From a virus, in the IMG/VR virus record IMGVR_UViG_3300045973_000968, positions 1 to 51,608 of that record: DNA of 51,608 bases, one strand, 5' to 3'. Shown here piece after piece: positions 6,436 through 13,644 of this stretch (position 1 is the first letter of the stretch; every line of letters begins with the position of its first letter). A program made the translations under genes and the position numbers. The notes beneath the pieces were generated by a model, which saw only the letters and a program-made list of their open reading frames with translations, did not search any database and was not told the origin of the DNA.

Positions 6436-6525
6436 CCATAATTTTTATATTTATTTAGTATTCCCATTAAGATGTTATATTTATTCCATTAAAAGAGACA
6501 TTGTTCAATTATTTTAAATTATTTA

Positions 6526-6557
6526 CAAATGTAGTAATAAAAAAATATAATAACAAA
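6526..6557 (-). promoter_or_regulatory. Consensus Bacteroidota promoter (TTTG-N20-TACATTTG)
   Basis: On the minus strand TTTG (6557-6554), a 20-nt spacer and TACATTTG (6533-6526) fit the TTTG/TANNTTTG consensus exactly. The first ATG follows about 90 nt later, leaving a long AT-rich leader before the two-TM protein gene. Confidence 0.7.
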
Positions 6558-6561
6558 TTAT

Positions 6562-6939
6562 TTATACATTAAATTTATGAATATCTTGTTTATATTTTTT
6601 TATCTGTTTAGTTATATCTGTGTCCAAATTAAGTTCTGGTATAAATTCGTCGTATTCTTCTGTATCATCATTCCATTCTGCGTTACCTATTTCTATTCCT
6701 AAATCAGACAAATCTAATTTTATTATTTTAGAATCCGAATAACTACCATCATCTTCATCTTTATCTATATGTAGCCATAATATTTCATCTCTATTAAAAT
6801 ATGTAGATCCATTAACAGTATAGCCAAACAGTTTACTATCTGTAAAAGCATCGTTTAATTCTTCAATAAATTTTTCTCTGTGTAATTTATTCAATTCTGG
6901 TCCTCTATATTTATACGCTTCAAATGTTTTAATATTCAT
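6562..6939 (-). CDS. Leader-tagged acidic hypothetical protein, 125 aa
   Basis: I chose the ATG at 6939, giving MNIKTFEAYKYRGPEL, because the upstream extension is only a Gln/His/Pro-rich shadow of the preceding gene's end and the stop of that gene sits 1 nt away. Thr-Phe-Glu at residues 5-7 is a leader-type cleavage site. The body is acidic (DKDEDDGSYSDS; EWNDDTEEYDEFIPELNLD). No family is recognised. Confidence 0.72.
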   Translation of the reverse strand: MNIKTFEAYKYRGPELNKLHREKFIEELNDAFTDSKLFGYTVNGSTYFNRDEILWLHIDKDEDDGSYSDSKIIKLDLSDLGIEIGNAEWNDDTEEYDEFIPELNLDTDITKQIKKYKQDIHKFNV

Positions 6940-6940
6940 A

Positions 6941-7798
6941 TTATGCGGTTGGTTTTGGTGCTGGTGTTGGGGTTGTTGGTTTTGCTGCAATTGGGGTCAA
7001 TTTATCAAAGCCTACTGCAACTTTAGCGTTAGGATATTTCATACCATCCCAAGTAATTTGAGCAGCGTTTTCACCAGTAATAGCATTAACTGTCGCTTCA
7101 ACTGTTTGACCTTTCTTTTCACCTTTTGCTATAACATAATTATATTTTTGTCCAACAACTGGAGTAGCAGGTTTTGCTGCAACTTCTGTCTTAAATGCGG
7201 TTGGAGGAATCCAAAATGTTCCACCAGCAGCAGTTTTTATTTTCCACATAGTATTATGTTCAGGTTTTGCTGTATCTTGTTGACCTTTTTCATCTTGTCC
7301 TAAAGCTTTACCAATTACATCAACTTCAATATCTTTATTATCAGCTTTACTAAAATATGTATATTTTTTACCTTTAGTAACTTGAATTTGTTGTTGTTTT
7401 TCACCTATTGCGGTATTTAATTCATCCAAAGATTTTTTAAATGCAGCTTCTGCTTCTTTTTTAGATTTAGTCAATTCTACAAGTTTTTCTTGATCGCCAG
7501 CTTTTTGATAAAAATTATACCATTGATCATATACATATGAGTTAAATTGATTTTTCATAACAATAGAAAATTTTGACAATTTATCTGATGAATATTCAGG
7601 ATTTTTAGATAATCTTGCAACAATTCCATTAACTTCTGTTTCAAATTGTTTTTTTATCTCATCTAATCTCTCTTGAGTTTTTTTAGAAATCTCTGCTAAT
7701 TTTTCAGGTGTTAAATTTGTAAGATTTTTTTGTTCTTGCGTATTTTGTTCTGTAGTTCCTGATGTTTTAATAGCGTCTGCTTCATATATTTTTTCCAT
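6941..7798 (-). CDS. Leader-tagged protein: coiled coil, two barrel-like repeats, Pro/Thr tail
   Basis: A 285-residue protein starts MEKIYEADAIKTSG (Ile-Tyr-Glu, residues 4-6). Residues about 20-140 form a charged coiled coil. Two related strand-rich modules follow (KGKKYTYFSKADNKDIEV; GQKYNYVIAKGEKKGQTVEA), joined by a Pro/Ala linker and ending in a Pro/Thr/Ala tail (KPTTPTPAPKPTA). The architecture suits a virion-internal or scaffold-like structural protein (inference). It is next to another leader-tagged gene with a similar tail, and its stop abuts the gene at 6562. Confidence 0.72.
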   Translation of the reverse strand: MEKIYEADAIKTSGTTEQNTQEQKNLTNLTPEKLAEISKKTQERLDEIKKQFETEVNGIVARLSKNPEYSSDKLSKFSIVMKNQFNSYVYDQWYNFYQKAGDQEKLVELTKSKKEAEAAFKKSLDELNTAIGEKQQQIQVTKGKKYTYFSKADNKDIEVDVIGKALGQDEKGQQDTAKPEHNTMWKIKTAAGGTFWIPPTAFKTEVAAKPATPVVGQKYNYVIAKGEKKGQTVEATVNAITGENAAQITWDGMKYPNAKVAVGFDKLTPIAAKPTTPTPAPKPTA

Positions 7799-7815
7799 GA
7801 CTTATATCTTTTTTT

Positions 7816-8154
7816 TTATTTTACTCCTGGTGCTGCTGCTGTGCCTGTTGGTGCTGTGCCTGTTGGTGTTGTTGTTGCTGGTGCTGGACCTGCTGGTGTA
7901 GTTGGTTTTGCTGGTGCTGTTACTGCTGCGGTAGTTTCTGCTGCACCAATATTTGCCATTTTTGCAAATGCTGAATCAATTTCACCTTTATATTTATCAT
8001 AAACTTTATTTATTTCGTCTGATCCTTTGATGTTTTTTGCTATTTTAACAACACCTTTCCACAGTCCTCTAAATATATTACCTAAAAAACCTTCATTTAA
8101 CTTTTCGTCTTTTTGAAGATTTAAAAACTCATTTTTTGTATATAAATTTTTCAT
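7816..8154 (-). CDS. Leader-tagged protein with amphipathic helix and Ala/Thr/Pro tail
   Basis: A 112-residue protein with the N terminus MKNLYTKNEFLNLQKDEKLNE; Leu-Asn-Glu at residues 19-21 exactly fits the T4 prohead protease rule. Cleavage would expose GFLGNIFRGLWKGVVKIAK, an amphipathic, cationic helix like membrane-active peptides. The C-terminal half is low-complexity (TAPAKPTTPAGPAPATTTPT). It is probably a small internal head protein or prohead core component. It is transcribed divergently from the structural gene at 8246. Confidence 0.74.
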   Translation of the reverse strand: MKNLYTKNEFLNLQKDEKLNEGFLGNIFRGLWKGVVKIAKNIKGSDEINKVYDKYKGEIDSAFAKMANIGAAETTAAVTAPAKPTTPAGPAPATTTPTGTAPTGTAAAPGVK

Positions 8155-8214
8155 ACCAACATTTATTTTTTTTTATATATTAAAATAAAAAAATCATTTT
8201 TAAGGGTTAATATA

Positions 8215-8230
8215 TTTTTATATATATTAA
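8215..8230 (+). promoter_or_regulatory. Candidate late promoter AT box
   Basis: TTTTTATATATATTAA ends 15 nt before the ATG at 8246. The identical 16-mer on the other strand precedes the tail tube gene, so this is probably a phage late promoter element comparable in place to the T4 late box TATAAATA. Confidence 0.6.
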
Positions 8231-8245
8231 AAATATAAAATCTAA

Positions 8246-9601
8246 ATGTACACATATAAAGGATATACTCAGGGTGACACGATTTATGTTGATATAACAT
8301 ATAATGACACTTTAATAAAAACTCAAGAATTTGCAAGTTATTTTAAATCAAATATAGATGGAAAAGATTATTCTGGAACTGAAGGTGCAATAGCATCATT
8401 GAAATACCAAGGTGAAATTTTTGGATTTTCCTTTAATGGTAATAGTTATCCTGCTGAGCCACCTATTGATACTACAACTCAACCTACAACTAATACTACA
8501 ACACTAGCACCAATTAAAGCTCTTACTGGTGCAACAGTTTTTAATAGCCCAGATGTTACAGATATTACTGCAAAAAGGGATGAACTTCAAGGTAAAATTA
8601 CATCATTGCAAGGAATTGGATTACCAGGTGTAAAAGATATACCAAAAACATTATTGGATAAAGTAATTGTTCCAAAATTATTAACACAAAGACAAGTAGC
8701 TAAAAAAATGCTAATGATACAAGGTTCAAAATTTAGTCCACCATTAGCAGAAGAAGACGCACAATTAATGATATATGGAAAAGTTTATTATAAAGGTGGT
8801 AAATTATATGATAATGATGTAAAAGATCCAGCTTGTGTCGCACAACCAAATGATGAAGACTATCAGCCACCTATTGATGAAAATAATCCAATGTGGCAAA
8901 AAATAAATCAAATGATCAAAGACCTAAAAAATGGACTATTACAATTAGGTATAAAATTAGGAGAATTTGTTTTAGCATTACCAACAGCTATTATAACTAT
9001 TGCGGTTTCTTTAGTTGCATTAGTATCATCTATTACAATTCTACCATTTGGCGCTGGAATTCCAACAGCATTAAGTGCAGTACAAACAATGTTAGCAACC
9101 ATAAAACAATTACAAGCAAAAACATCTGAATTATTACCATTATTAGCAATAATTGACACCATAGCATTATTATTACCGGCTAGTGCTCAAATTGTTATAG
9201 CACAAATAAATGTCATTTTTGTTTTATTGACTACAATTATAGCAGGCTTAACAGCACTATTAGGATTATTAGGTAAAGTAACAAGTAAGCTTTCAAAAAC
9301 AAAAAGTAAATCAGATAGTCAAGGATTAAAACTTGATCTAAAAGCAGAACCTCAATTAATAAAGTTAGGTGATAGTACAAAATTAACAGCAAGTGCTACT
9401 GGTGGTGATTGGAATTTTAATTTTGAATGGTCAGATTCTTTAGGAAAAATTATATCTACTGATTCAGAAGTAACAATAAAACCTGATATTTCAGCTATAA
9501 ATACTAATAGCAACTTTAAAAAATCATTTACATATAATTGCAAAGTTTCAGATAGTAAAGGTAGCATTAAACAGGCAGCAACAACTATCACACTAATTTA
9601 A
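8246..9601 (+). CDS. Probable virion protein with hydrophobic helices and C-terminal Ig/PKD-like domain
   Basis: A 451-residue protein. The N-terminal 75 residues are strand-rich, followed by a Thr-rich linker (TTTQPTTNTTTLAPIKA). A central part has two long hydrophobic blocks (about 240-280 and 295-345) able to span a membrane. The last 90 residues look like an Ig/PKD domain (LIKLGDSTKLTASATGGDWN; FTYNCKVSDSKGSI). A late-type AT box precedes it. A membrane-inserting ejection or tail protein is one reading. The exact role is unknown. Its end overlaps the convergent HAD gene by 4 nt. Confidence 0.7.
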   Translation: MYTYKGYTQGDTIYVDITYNDTLIKTQEFASYFKSNIDGKDYSGTEGAIASLKYQGEIFGFSFNGNSYPAEPPIDTTTQPTTNTTTLAPIKALTGATVFNSPDVTDITAKRDELQGKITSLQGIGLPGVKDIPKTLLDKVIVPKLLTQRQVAKKMLMIQGSKFSPPLAEEDAQLMIYGKVYYKGGKLYDNDVKDPACVAQPNDEDYQPPIDENNPMWQKINQMIKDLKNGLLQLGIKLGEFVLALPTAIITIAVSLVALVSSITILPFGAGIPTALSAVQTMLATIKQLQAKTSELLPLLAIIDTIALLLPASAQIVIAQINVIFVLLTTIIAGLTALLGLLGKVTSKLSKTKSKSDSQGLKLDLKAEPQLIKLGDSTKLTASATGGDWNFNFEWSDSLGKIISTDSEVTIKPDISAINTNSNFKKSFTYNCKVSDSKGSIKQAATTITLI

Positions 9602-10479
9602 TATTTACTAAAATGTTCAAATTTTACGGTGAGTTTATTATCTACAACTTTGATAGGATATTTAATTGGAGGTACTAATTTTATAGTTTTTGTTTCAAAC
9701 GGATTTAATTCATTATTTGTCACTAAATTATTAACCAATGTTAAAGTCGCATTTTCAAATCTATTATTTATAAATTCAATACATTCACTATCACTATTTC
9801 TAACTAAAACATCAAAATAATCTTGTAAATTATTAACATTTAATATATTAGCTTTAACATCATCATAAAAATATACAGTATCATACATTTCTTTTTTAAT
9901 TGGTAGAAAATGTGTATCTTCAATTGATAATCCTACTAAATGACTTAATAAAATTTTATTTTTATCATAAATAATTTTATCTTGATATCCAATTGTTCTT
10001 ATGGATTCAGCAACAAAATATATTTTATCTATTTCCAATCCATATTCTTTTAATTTTATTTGTAATTTATTGAGTAGATTTGCGTGTTTTTTTCTATCTG
10101 ACCTAGCAGTTAAAACTCCAAGTTCTATATTTTTACCAATTAAGTGCTTAACATTATTGAGTAATAATTGAACATCTTTTTTATTTAAAATATCATCATC
10201 AAAAAATTCACTATAAGATATTCCAATATTTCCAAATCTTATATTTTTGTTTTTTCTTTGAATTCTTTCCATCATATCTCTGGAAATAAAAAATCTCTCA
10301 TTATTATACTCTATTAAAATATCATCTTTAACATAGATTCCACTTTTAATTAAAGCAAATTCTATTGGAGATATTTTTAAAATAGGTATATTTGGCTTAT
10401 TTTTATCAATAATCCATATATCACTCTTTATATACCATAGAGTATTATCCAAATCAAAAAACGCTATTTCTTTACCCAT
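9598..10479 (-). CDS. HAD-superfamily phosphatase-like protein
   Basis: A 293-residue protein with the HAD motifs: FFDLDNTLW (nucleophile Asp9, general acid Asp11), GVLTARSDR (motif II, near residue 120) and YFYDDVKAN (motif IV, near 205). The substrate is unknown. A long insert between motifs I and II resembles cap insertions that set specificity. Phages use HAD enzymes for nucleotide or nucleic-acid-end dephosphorylation; that role is inference. It is cotranscribed with the Nudix gene 2 nt upstream, forming a phosphate-chemistry pair. Confidence 0.82.
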   Translation of the reverse strand: MGKEIAFFDLDNTLWYIKSDIWIIDKNKPNIPILKISPIEFALIKSGIYVKDDILIEYNNERFFISRDMMERIQRKNKNIRFGNIGISYSEFFDDDILNKKDVQLLLNNVKHLIGKNIELGVLTARSDRKKHANLLNKLQIKLKEYGLEIDKIYFVAESIRTIGYQDKIIYDKNKILLSHLVGLSIEDTHFLPIKKEMYDTVYFYDDVKANILNVNNLQDYFDVLVRNSDSECIEFINNRFENATLTLVNNLVTNNELNPFETKTIKLVPPIKYPIKVVDNKLTVKFEHFSKY

Positions 10480-10481
10480 AT

Positions 10482-10988
10482 TTAATCTAAGAATTCTAAT
10501 AAATCTAGTTGTTGTTTTTCAATAAGTGTTTTTGCATCTTCTTTTGAAAAAAAGCCAGCCTCAACTGTTTCACCTCTTAAAAAATTTCCTAAAATCATAT
10601 CATTAAACAATTTAACATTAATTTCATCTTTTTCTATATAAACTATATAACAGGTTAATTTTTTATTAAAACCAGCCTTAATATAATCAACAACAATTTT
10701 ATCTCCATCTCTTAAATGTTTCTTCTTCAACTTTATAGCAGACTCTTCTTTCAACTCACGCAAAGCAGTCTTCATTTTACTCATTTTCTCTTCGATATGA
10801 CCCTTTGGTATAGACCATTTTTTCATTTTACGCCTAAACTTTTTTGGTCTAACTAATAATATCTTATTATTATATATTAAAACAACCCCAGATAAATTGT
10901 GTAAATCACCAACATCAGGTTTAACTGACTTAACTTTAATAGGTTTAGCCATTTCATTTAAAAATTCATTAAATCTTAAATTATGCAT
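10482..10988 (-). CDS. Leader-tagged Nudix hydrolase with altered Nudix box
   Basis: A 168-residue protein that begins MHNLRFNEFLNEMAK; Leu-Asn-Glu at residues 10-12 fits a prohead cleavage site, so this enzyme may be packaged and injected. The Nudix box is GHIEEKMSKMKTALRELKEE (residues 63-82). The REUxEE core that binds metal is intact, but the first conserved Glu (GX5E) is Met69 and the final Gly is Ala. Nudix enzymes cleave nucleoside diphosphates linked to another moiety (ADP-ribose, NAD, capped RNA). The substrate cannot be told here. It overlaps the next gene by 8 nt. Confidence 0.85.
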   Translation of the reverse strand: MHNLRFNEFLNEMAKPIKVKSVKPDVGDLHNLSGVVLIYNNKILLVRPKKFRRKMKKWSIPKGHIEEKMSKMKTALRELKEESAIKLKKKHLRDGDKIVVDYIKAGFNKKLTCYIVYIEKDEINVKLFNDMILGNFLRGETVEAGFFSKEDAKTLIEKQQLDLLEFLD

Positions 10989-11199
10989 TTGTTGGTGTAT
11001 TATCTATTTCTGATATATCTGTTTCTAAACTATTTGCAATATTTACAGGTATATTTTTAATACCCTTAAAATCAATAAAGGCAATCTTTTGACCTTCTTT
11101 CCAATCAATACGATCAACAATATCACCAATACTAGGTAATTGATCTATTGTTATAATAAAGGATTCATTAAATTGTTTATAATTTTTAATTCTTCCCAT
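10981..11199 (-). CDS. Leader-tagged small protein, 72 aa
   Basis: MGRIKNYKQFNESFIITIDQ matches the leader pattern (Phe-Asn-Glu at residues 10-12). The remainder is strand-rich (GDIVDRIDWKEGQKIAFIDF) with an acidic end (DISEIDNTPTNA). It overlaps the Nudix gene start by 8 nt. AT-rich sequence with a TTATATATATAA box lies about 20-30 nt upstream. No family is recognised. Confidence 0.7.
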   Translation of the reverse strand: MGRIKNYKQFNESFIITIDQLPSIGDIVDRIDWKEGQKIAFIDFKGIKNIPVNIANSLETDISEIDNTPTNA

Positions 11200-11285
11200 A
11201 ATTGCGTTTCTTGTTATATATATAATTTTAAAATCAAAAAAAGTTTCTTATTTGACAAGTAAAGATATATATAAATTTTTAAAAT

Positions 11286-11313
11286 AAAAAATCCTATCTG
11301 CATAGGATTTTTT
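11286..11313. terminator. Bidirectional terminator hairpin
   Basis: A 12-bp stem AAAAAATCCTAT/ATAGGATTTTTT with a CTGC loop and T runs in both directions. It lies just after the stop of the small baseplate-region gene at 11317 on the minus strand. Confidence 0.85.
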
Positions 11314-11316
11314 ATT

Positions 11317-11565
11317 TTAAGGTTTATATTTATTCATATTACTCATCATTGAATTCATATTTGGTAAATTCTTTGAATAATCCGGTGTATTCGACTGACT
11401 CTTTTGAGATTCTTTTTGTTGTTTATTTTCTCTTTCTATTCTATCATTCAATCTTTTAACATACTCTTCATACTCCCACCATTGTAACATATTTATGTAA
11501 TATGGCGCAATATGATCCATATCCATAAATCCAAATTTATTATCCAAAATATTCGTCAAAGGCAT
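11317..11565 (-). CDS. Small baseplate/tail-assembly protein, 82 aa
   Basis: The product reads HIAPYYINMLQWWEYEEYV and then a charged helix and a Gln/Ser/Asn-rich tail. An aromatic helix of this sort, encoded directly after a gp26-like gene, is familiar in tail-assembly chaperone-like proteins. Its ATG lies 26 nt inside the end of the upstream gene in another frame, so it is translated by coupling. No convincing slippery site is seen in the overlap. The assignment rests on position and aromatic pattern and is inference. Confidence 0.65.
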   Translation of the reverse strand: MPLTNILDNKFGFMDMDHIAPYYINMLQWWEYEEYVKRLNDRIERENKQQKESQKSQSNTPDYSKNLPNMNSMMSNMNKYKP

Positions 11566-12484
11566 CTGGAATAACGAAAATATTTGAGGCTCCTGTGGGA
11601 AAGCTCATAGTAGTGTGGACCTCCAAACCACACGAAGGACAGTCATTTTTCATTTCTTTAATGCCGAACAACATAAGTCCAACAGCTTGATTTAAAACTT
11701 GAAAAGTCTTCATGTCTAATCTTTTAAATTCTTGTTCCTTAGCTTTTATACCTTCTTCAGTAATTTTAGTTCTATCATGTAATAAAAATGATGCAAGTTT
11801 TAAGAAAGCAACATTTGGATTTCTTTCACCTTGAATCTTATTTTTAATATCACCAAAGAAAATTTCTTGAATACCAATAGTAGGAGGTGCTAATTTATAA
11901 TCTACACCATTAATATTAAATACAAATACTCTTTCTTGTCTATCAAAATATTTAGCAAGTTTTTCAGGCATCTCATAATTAACAAAAGATTTCTTTACAG
12001 TTGGAGAACTAGTAGCTCTTAATTCCATCTTAAACTCATGACCACAATTTTCACAAGTCACATCCTTAGATAAATTTTTACCACCAGGAAACGTTAACTC
12101 TCTAATCATAAAAATCAAATATAACCTATCACCATCACGAACATCTTTATAAGACCCTTGAGATCCATTAGGATAAAAATATTTTACACTTGAACTTAAA
12201 ATTTGATTCATTTTTTCTGTTATATCTAAATAATTATTATCATCAACAACAGAATAAGCTTGAACCTCTTGTACTTTTGCTGATCGTATACTAATCTTAG
12301 TACCAGGTTTATAAAATAACCCACAAGGCAAATTTTCTAAAGGTATTACCATATATTCATTCGATGGAGCAGAATCCAAATACGATAAATCAACCTTTTG
12401 TACAGATTCTAAATTATCATCATCATTACTTATAAAATTTTGCTCCAAATACTTTAAAGCATCTTGTTCTTTCTTATCAGCCAT
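11540..12484 (-). CDS. 26: Baseplate hub-type protein, T4 gp26-like
   Basis: A 314-residue protein. The middle holds KDVRDGDRLYLIFMIRELTF, typical of the T4 gp26-like baseplate family. It is followed by a zinc-binding CENCGHEF and, 120 residues later, CPSCGLEVH, which together could bind one metal. The N-terminal 50 residues are acidic and flexible. It is longer than T4 gp26 (about 208 aa). An AT box precedes it, and it lies between the tube gene and the small partner gene. The family assignment is from motif memory. Confidence 0.7.
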   Translation of the reverse strand: MADKKEQDALKYLEQNFISNDDDNLESVQKVDLSYLDSAPSNEYMVIPLENLPCGLFYKPGTKISIRSAKVQEVQAYSVVDDNNYLDITEKMNQILSSSVKYFYPNGSQGSYKDVRDGDRLYLIFMIRELTFPGGKNLSKDVTCENCGHEFKMELRATSSPTVKKSFVNYEMPEKLAKYFDRQERVFVFNINGVDYKLAPPTIGIQEIFFGDIKNKIQGERNPNVAFLKLASFLLHDRTKITEEGIKAKEQEFKRLDMKTFQVLNQAVGLMLFGIKEMKNDCPSCGLEVHTTMSFPTGASNIFVIPDAFDEYFG

Positions 12485-12500
12485 AATACTATTATTATTT

Positions 12501-12516
12501 TTAAGTTATATATTAA
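12501..12516 (-). promoter_or_regulatory. Candidate late promoter AT box
   Basis: Minus-strand TTAATATATAACTTAA lies 16 nt before the gp26-like start and is followed by AAAATAAT. The sheath gene has the nearly identical TTAATATATACTTAAAAAATAAT, which supports a shared phage promoter. Confidence 0.58.
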
Positions 12517-12593
12517 AACAATTCTGTCCCATGAAAAATTAATTAAACATTAACTGTTTTTTGTTATATAATTCTAAAAAATATATAAATTTT

Positions 12594-12845
12594 ATGCTTA
12601 TTATCGAAATCATCTTGACAATCGTAGCATGGAGAAAAGGTTGGAATTGGTTAGCAATTATTCCTGTTGGAATAGCTTTTTGTATCGGACTTATTATCGG
12701 GGCATCTGGTACACCAATTGATAATCCAATGTCAGTTATTATCTGGGATATTTTAGCAATCATAGCACTTATTGTTATGGTAGCAGTAAATCCACCAGGT
12801 AAAAAAATTGAACCTACTAAACCTGTTGATCCTCCTACAACTTAA
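12594..12845 (+). CDS. Small membrane protein, 83 aa
   Basis: I chose the ATG at 12594 over an upstream TTG. The product has two or three hydrophobic segments (MLIIEIILTIVAW; WLAIIPVGIAFCIGLIIGAS; VIIWDILAIIALIVMVAV) and a Pro/Thr-rich tail (PVDPPTT). It is transcribed alone between two minus-strand tail genes and ends at a strong hairpin. A holin-like or superinfection role is possible but not shown; a two-TM protein near tail genes is the only evidence. Confidence 0.68.
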   Translation: MLIIEIILTIVAWRKGWNWLAIIPVGIAFCIGLIIGASGTPIDNPMSVIIWDILAIIALIVMVAVNPPGKKIEPTKPVDPPTT

Positions 12846-12847
12846 AA

Positions 12848-12876
12848 AAAATGCCAAAGTAAAACTTTGGCATTTT
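12848..12876. terminator. Bidirectional terminator hairpin
   Basis: A 13-bp stem AAAATGCCAAAGT/ACTTTGGCATTTT with a 3-nt loop lies between the convergent small membrane protein and tail tube genes and can end transcription from both sides. Confidence 0.88.
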
Positions 12877-12898
12877 AATTAAACTAGATTAAAAAATT

Positions 12899-13462
12899 TT
12901 AATAATAGAAATCTTCGAAGTAGTCGCAAACAAATGAAGCGTCTAATTTCATAATTTCTGTTACAGCACTCCAATCTAAATCCTCCATTCCTGTGAATGC
13001 TGTCATCATAGTATTATGATATGTCACTCTACGTATAACTTTACCTTCTTTATCATGTTGATGAACAATAATATCACCTACTAAATTTTTCTTGTAATGT
13101 AAAGTTCCAGTTTCGTTATTCCAAGCTAGGTCATACCAATCTTTTAAGATTTTGAAGCAAAAAATTTGATAATCATCGTTTTGATTAAGGTTAAAGGTAA
13201 ATTTCAAATCTTTTTGTGAAGTTGTATCTGGCATCATAACGAATAAACGAGTTGAATATTTAAATCTTTGATCTACAACACCAAGAGTTGGATATGTTGG
13301 CATTTTCGCTGTTACCGAATTTTCCAAAAGAAGGTGAGTTGCATTTGGATGTATTGTTTGAAGTACGGTTGGTAAAATCACAGTAACTTCGTATAAATTT
13401 TTGTGTATTGGTTCCCATTTTTCGTGATGAGAATCAATTGCTGTAAAGTGTGCTAATGGCAT
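12899..13462 (-). CDS. 19: Tail tube protein, T4 gp19-like
   Basis: A 187-residue protein starts MPLAHFTAIDSHHEKWEPIH, with YEVTVILP early and LKFTFNLNQNDDYQIFCFKI, WYDLAWNNETG and GDIIVHQHDKEGKVIRRVTY in the core. This is the strand order of gp19-like phage tube proteins, which stack as hexamers to form the inner tail tube. It is close to the usual length (T4: 163 aa). The sheath gene lies 5 kb upstream, separated by endonuclease and metabolism genes. A TTTTTATATATATTAA box stands 18 nt before the start. Confidence 0.82.
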   Translation of the reverse strand: MPLAHFTAIDSHHEKWEPIHKNLYEVTVILPTVLQTIHPNATHLLLENSVTAKMPTYPTLGVVDQRFKYSTRLFVMMPDTTSQKDLKFTFNLNQNDDYQIFCFKILKDWYDLAWNNETGTLHYKKNLVGDIIVHQHDKEGKVIRRVTYHNTMMTAFTGMEDLDWSAVTEIMKLDASFVCDYFEDFYY

Positions 13463-13480
13463 ATATTTTTAGATTATTTT

Positions 13481-13496
13481 TTAATATATATAAAAA
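13481..13496 (-). promoter_or_regulatory. Candidate late promoter AT box
   Basis: The minus strand reads TTTTTATATATATTAA, identical over 16 nt to the box before the gene at 8246. Both stand 15-18 nt from the ATG and are followed by A-rich sequence containing ATCTAA. Confidence 0.62.
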
Positions 13497-13644
13497 AATA
13501 ATCTGTTCCTCAGATAAATAACAAAGTTTCATTTTTTTTATTTGAAGTATATGCAATGGTTGTCGTTTTTATTGTAAAATAATAAAAACTAATAAAAAAT
13601 ATTTATATATAATGTAGTATAGCAAAAATAATTGTAACCTCACT

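Noticed and set aside
6940-6990. Upstream start of the 125-residue protein (Gln/His/Pro-rich)
   Set aside because: It overlaps the Pro/Thr-coding end of the preceding gene and hides the conserved leader; the ATG at 6939 fits better.
11540-11565. Programmed frameshift joining the gp26-like and small genes
   Set aside because: The overlap has no convincing slippery heptamer or following structure, and the small gene has its own ATG.
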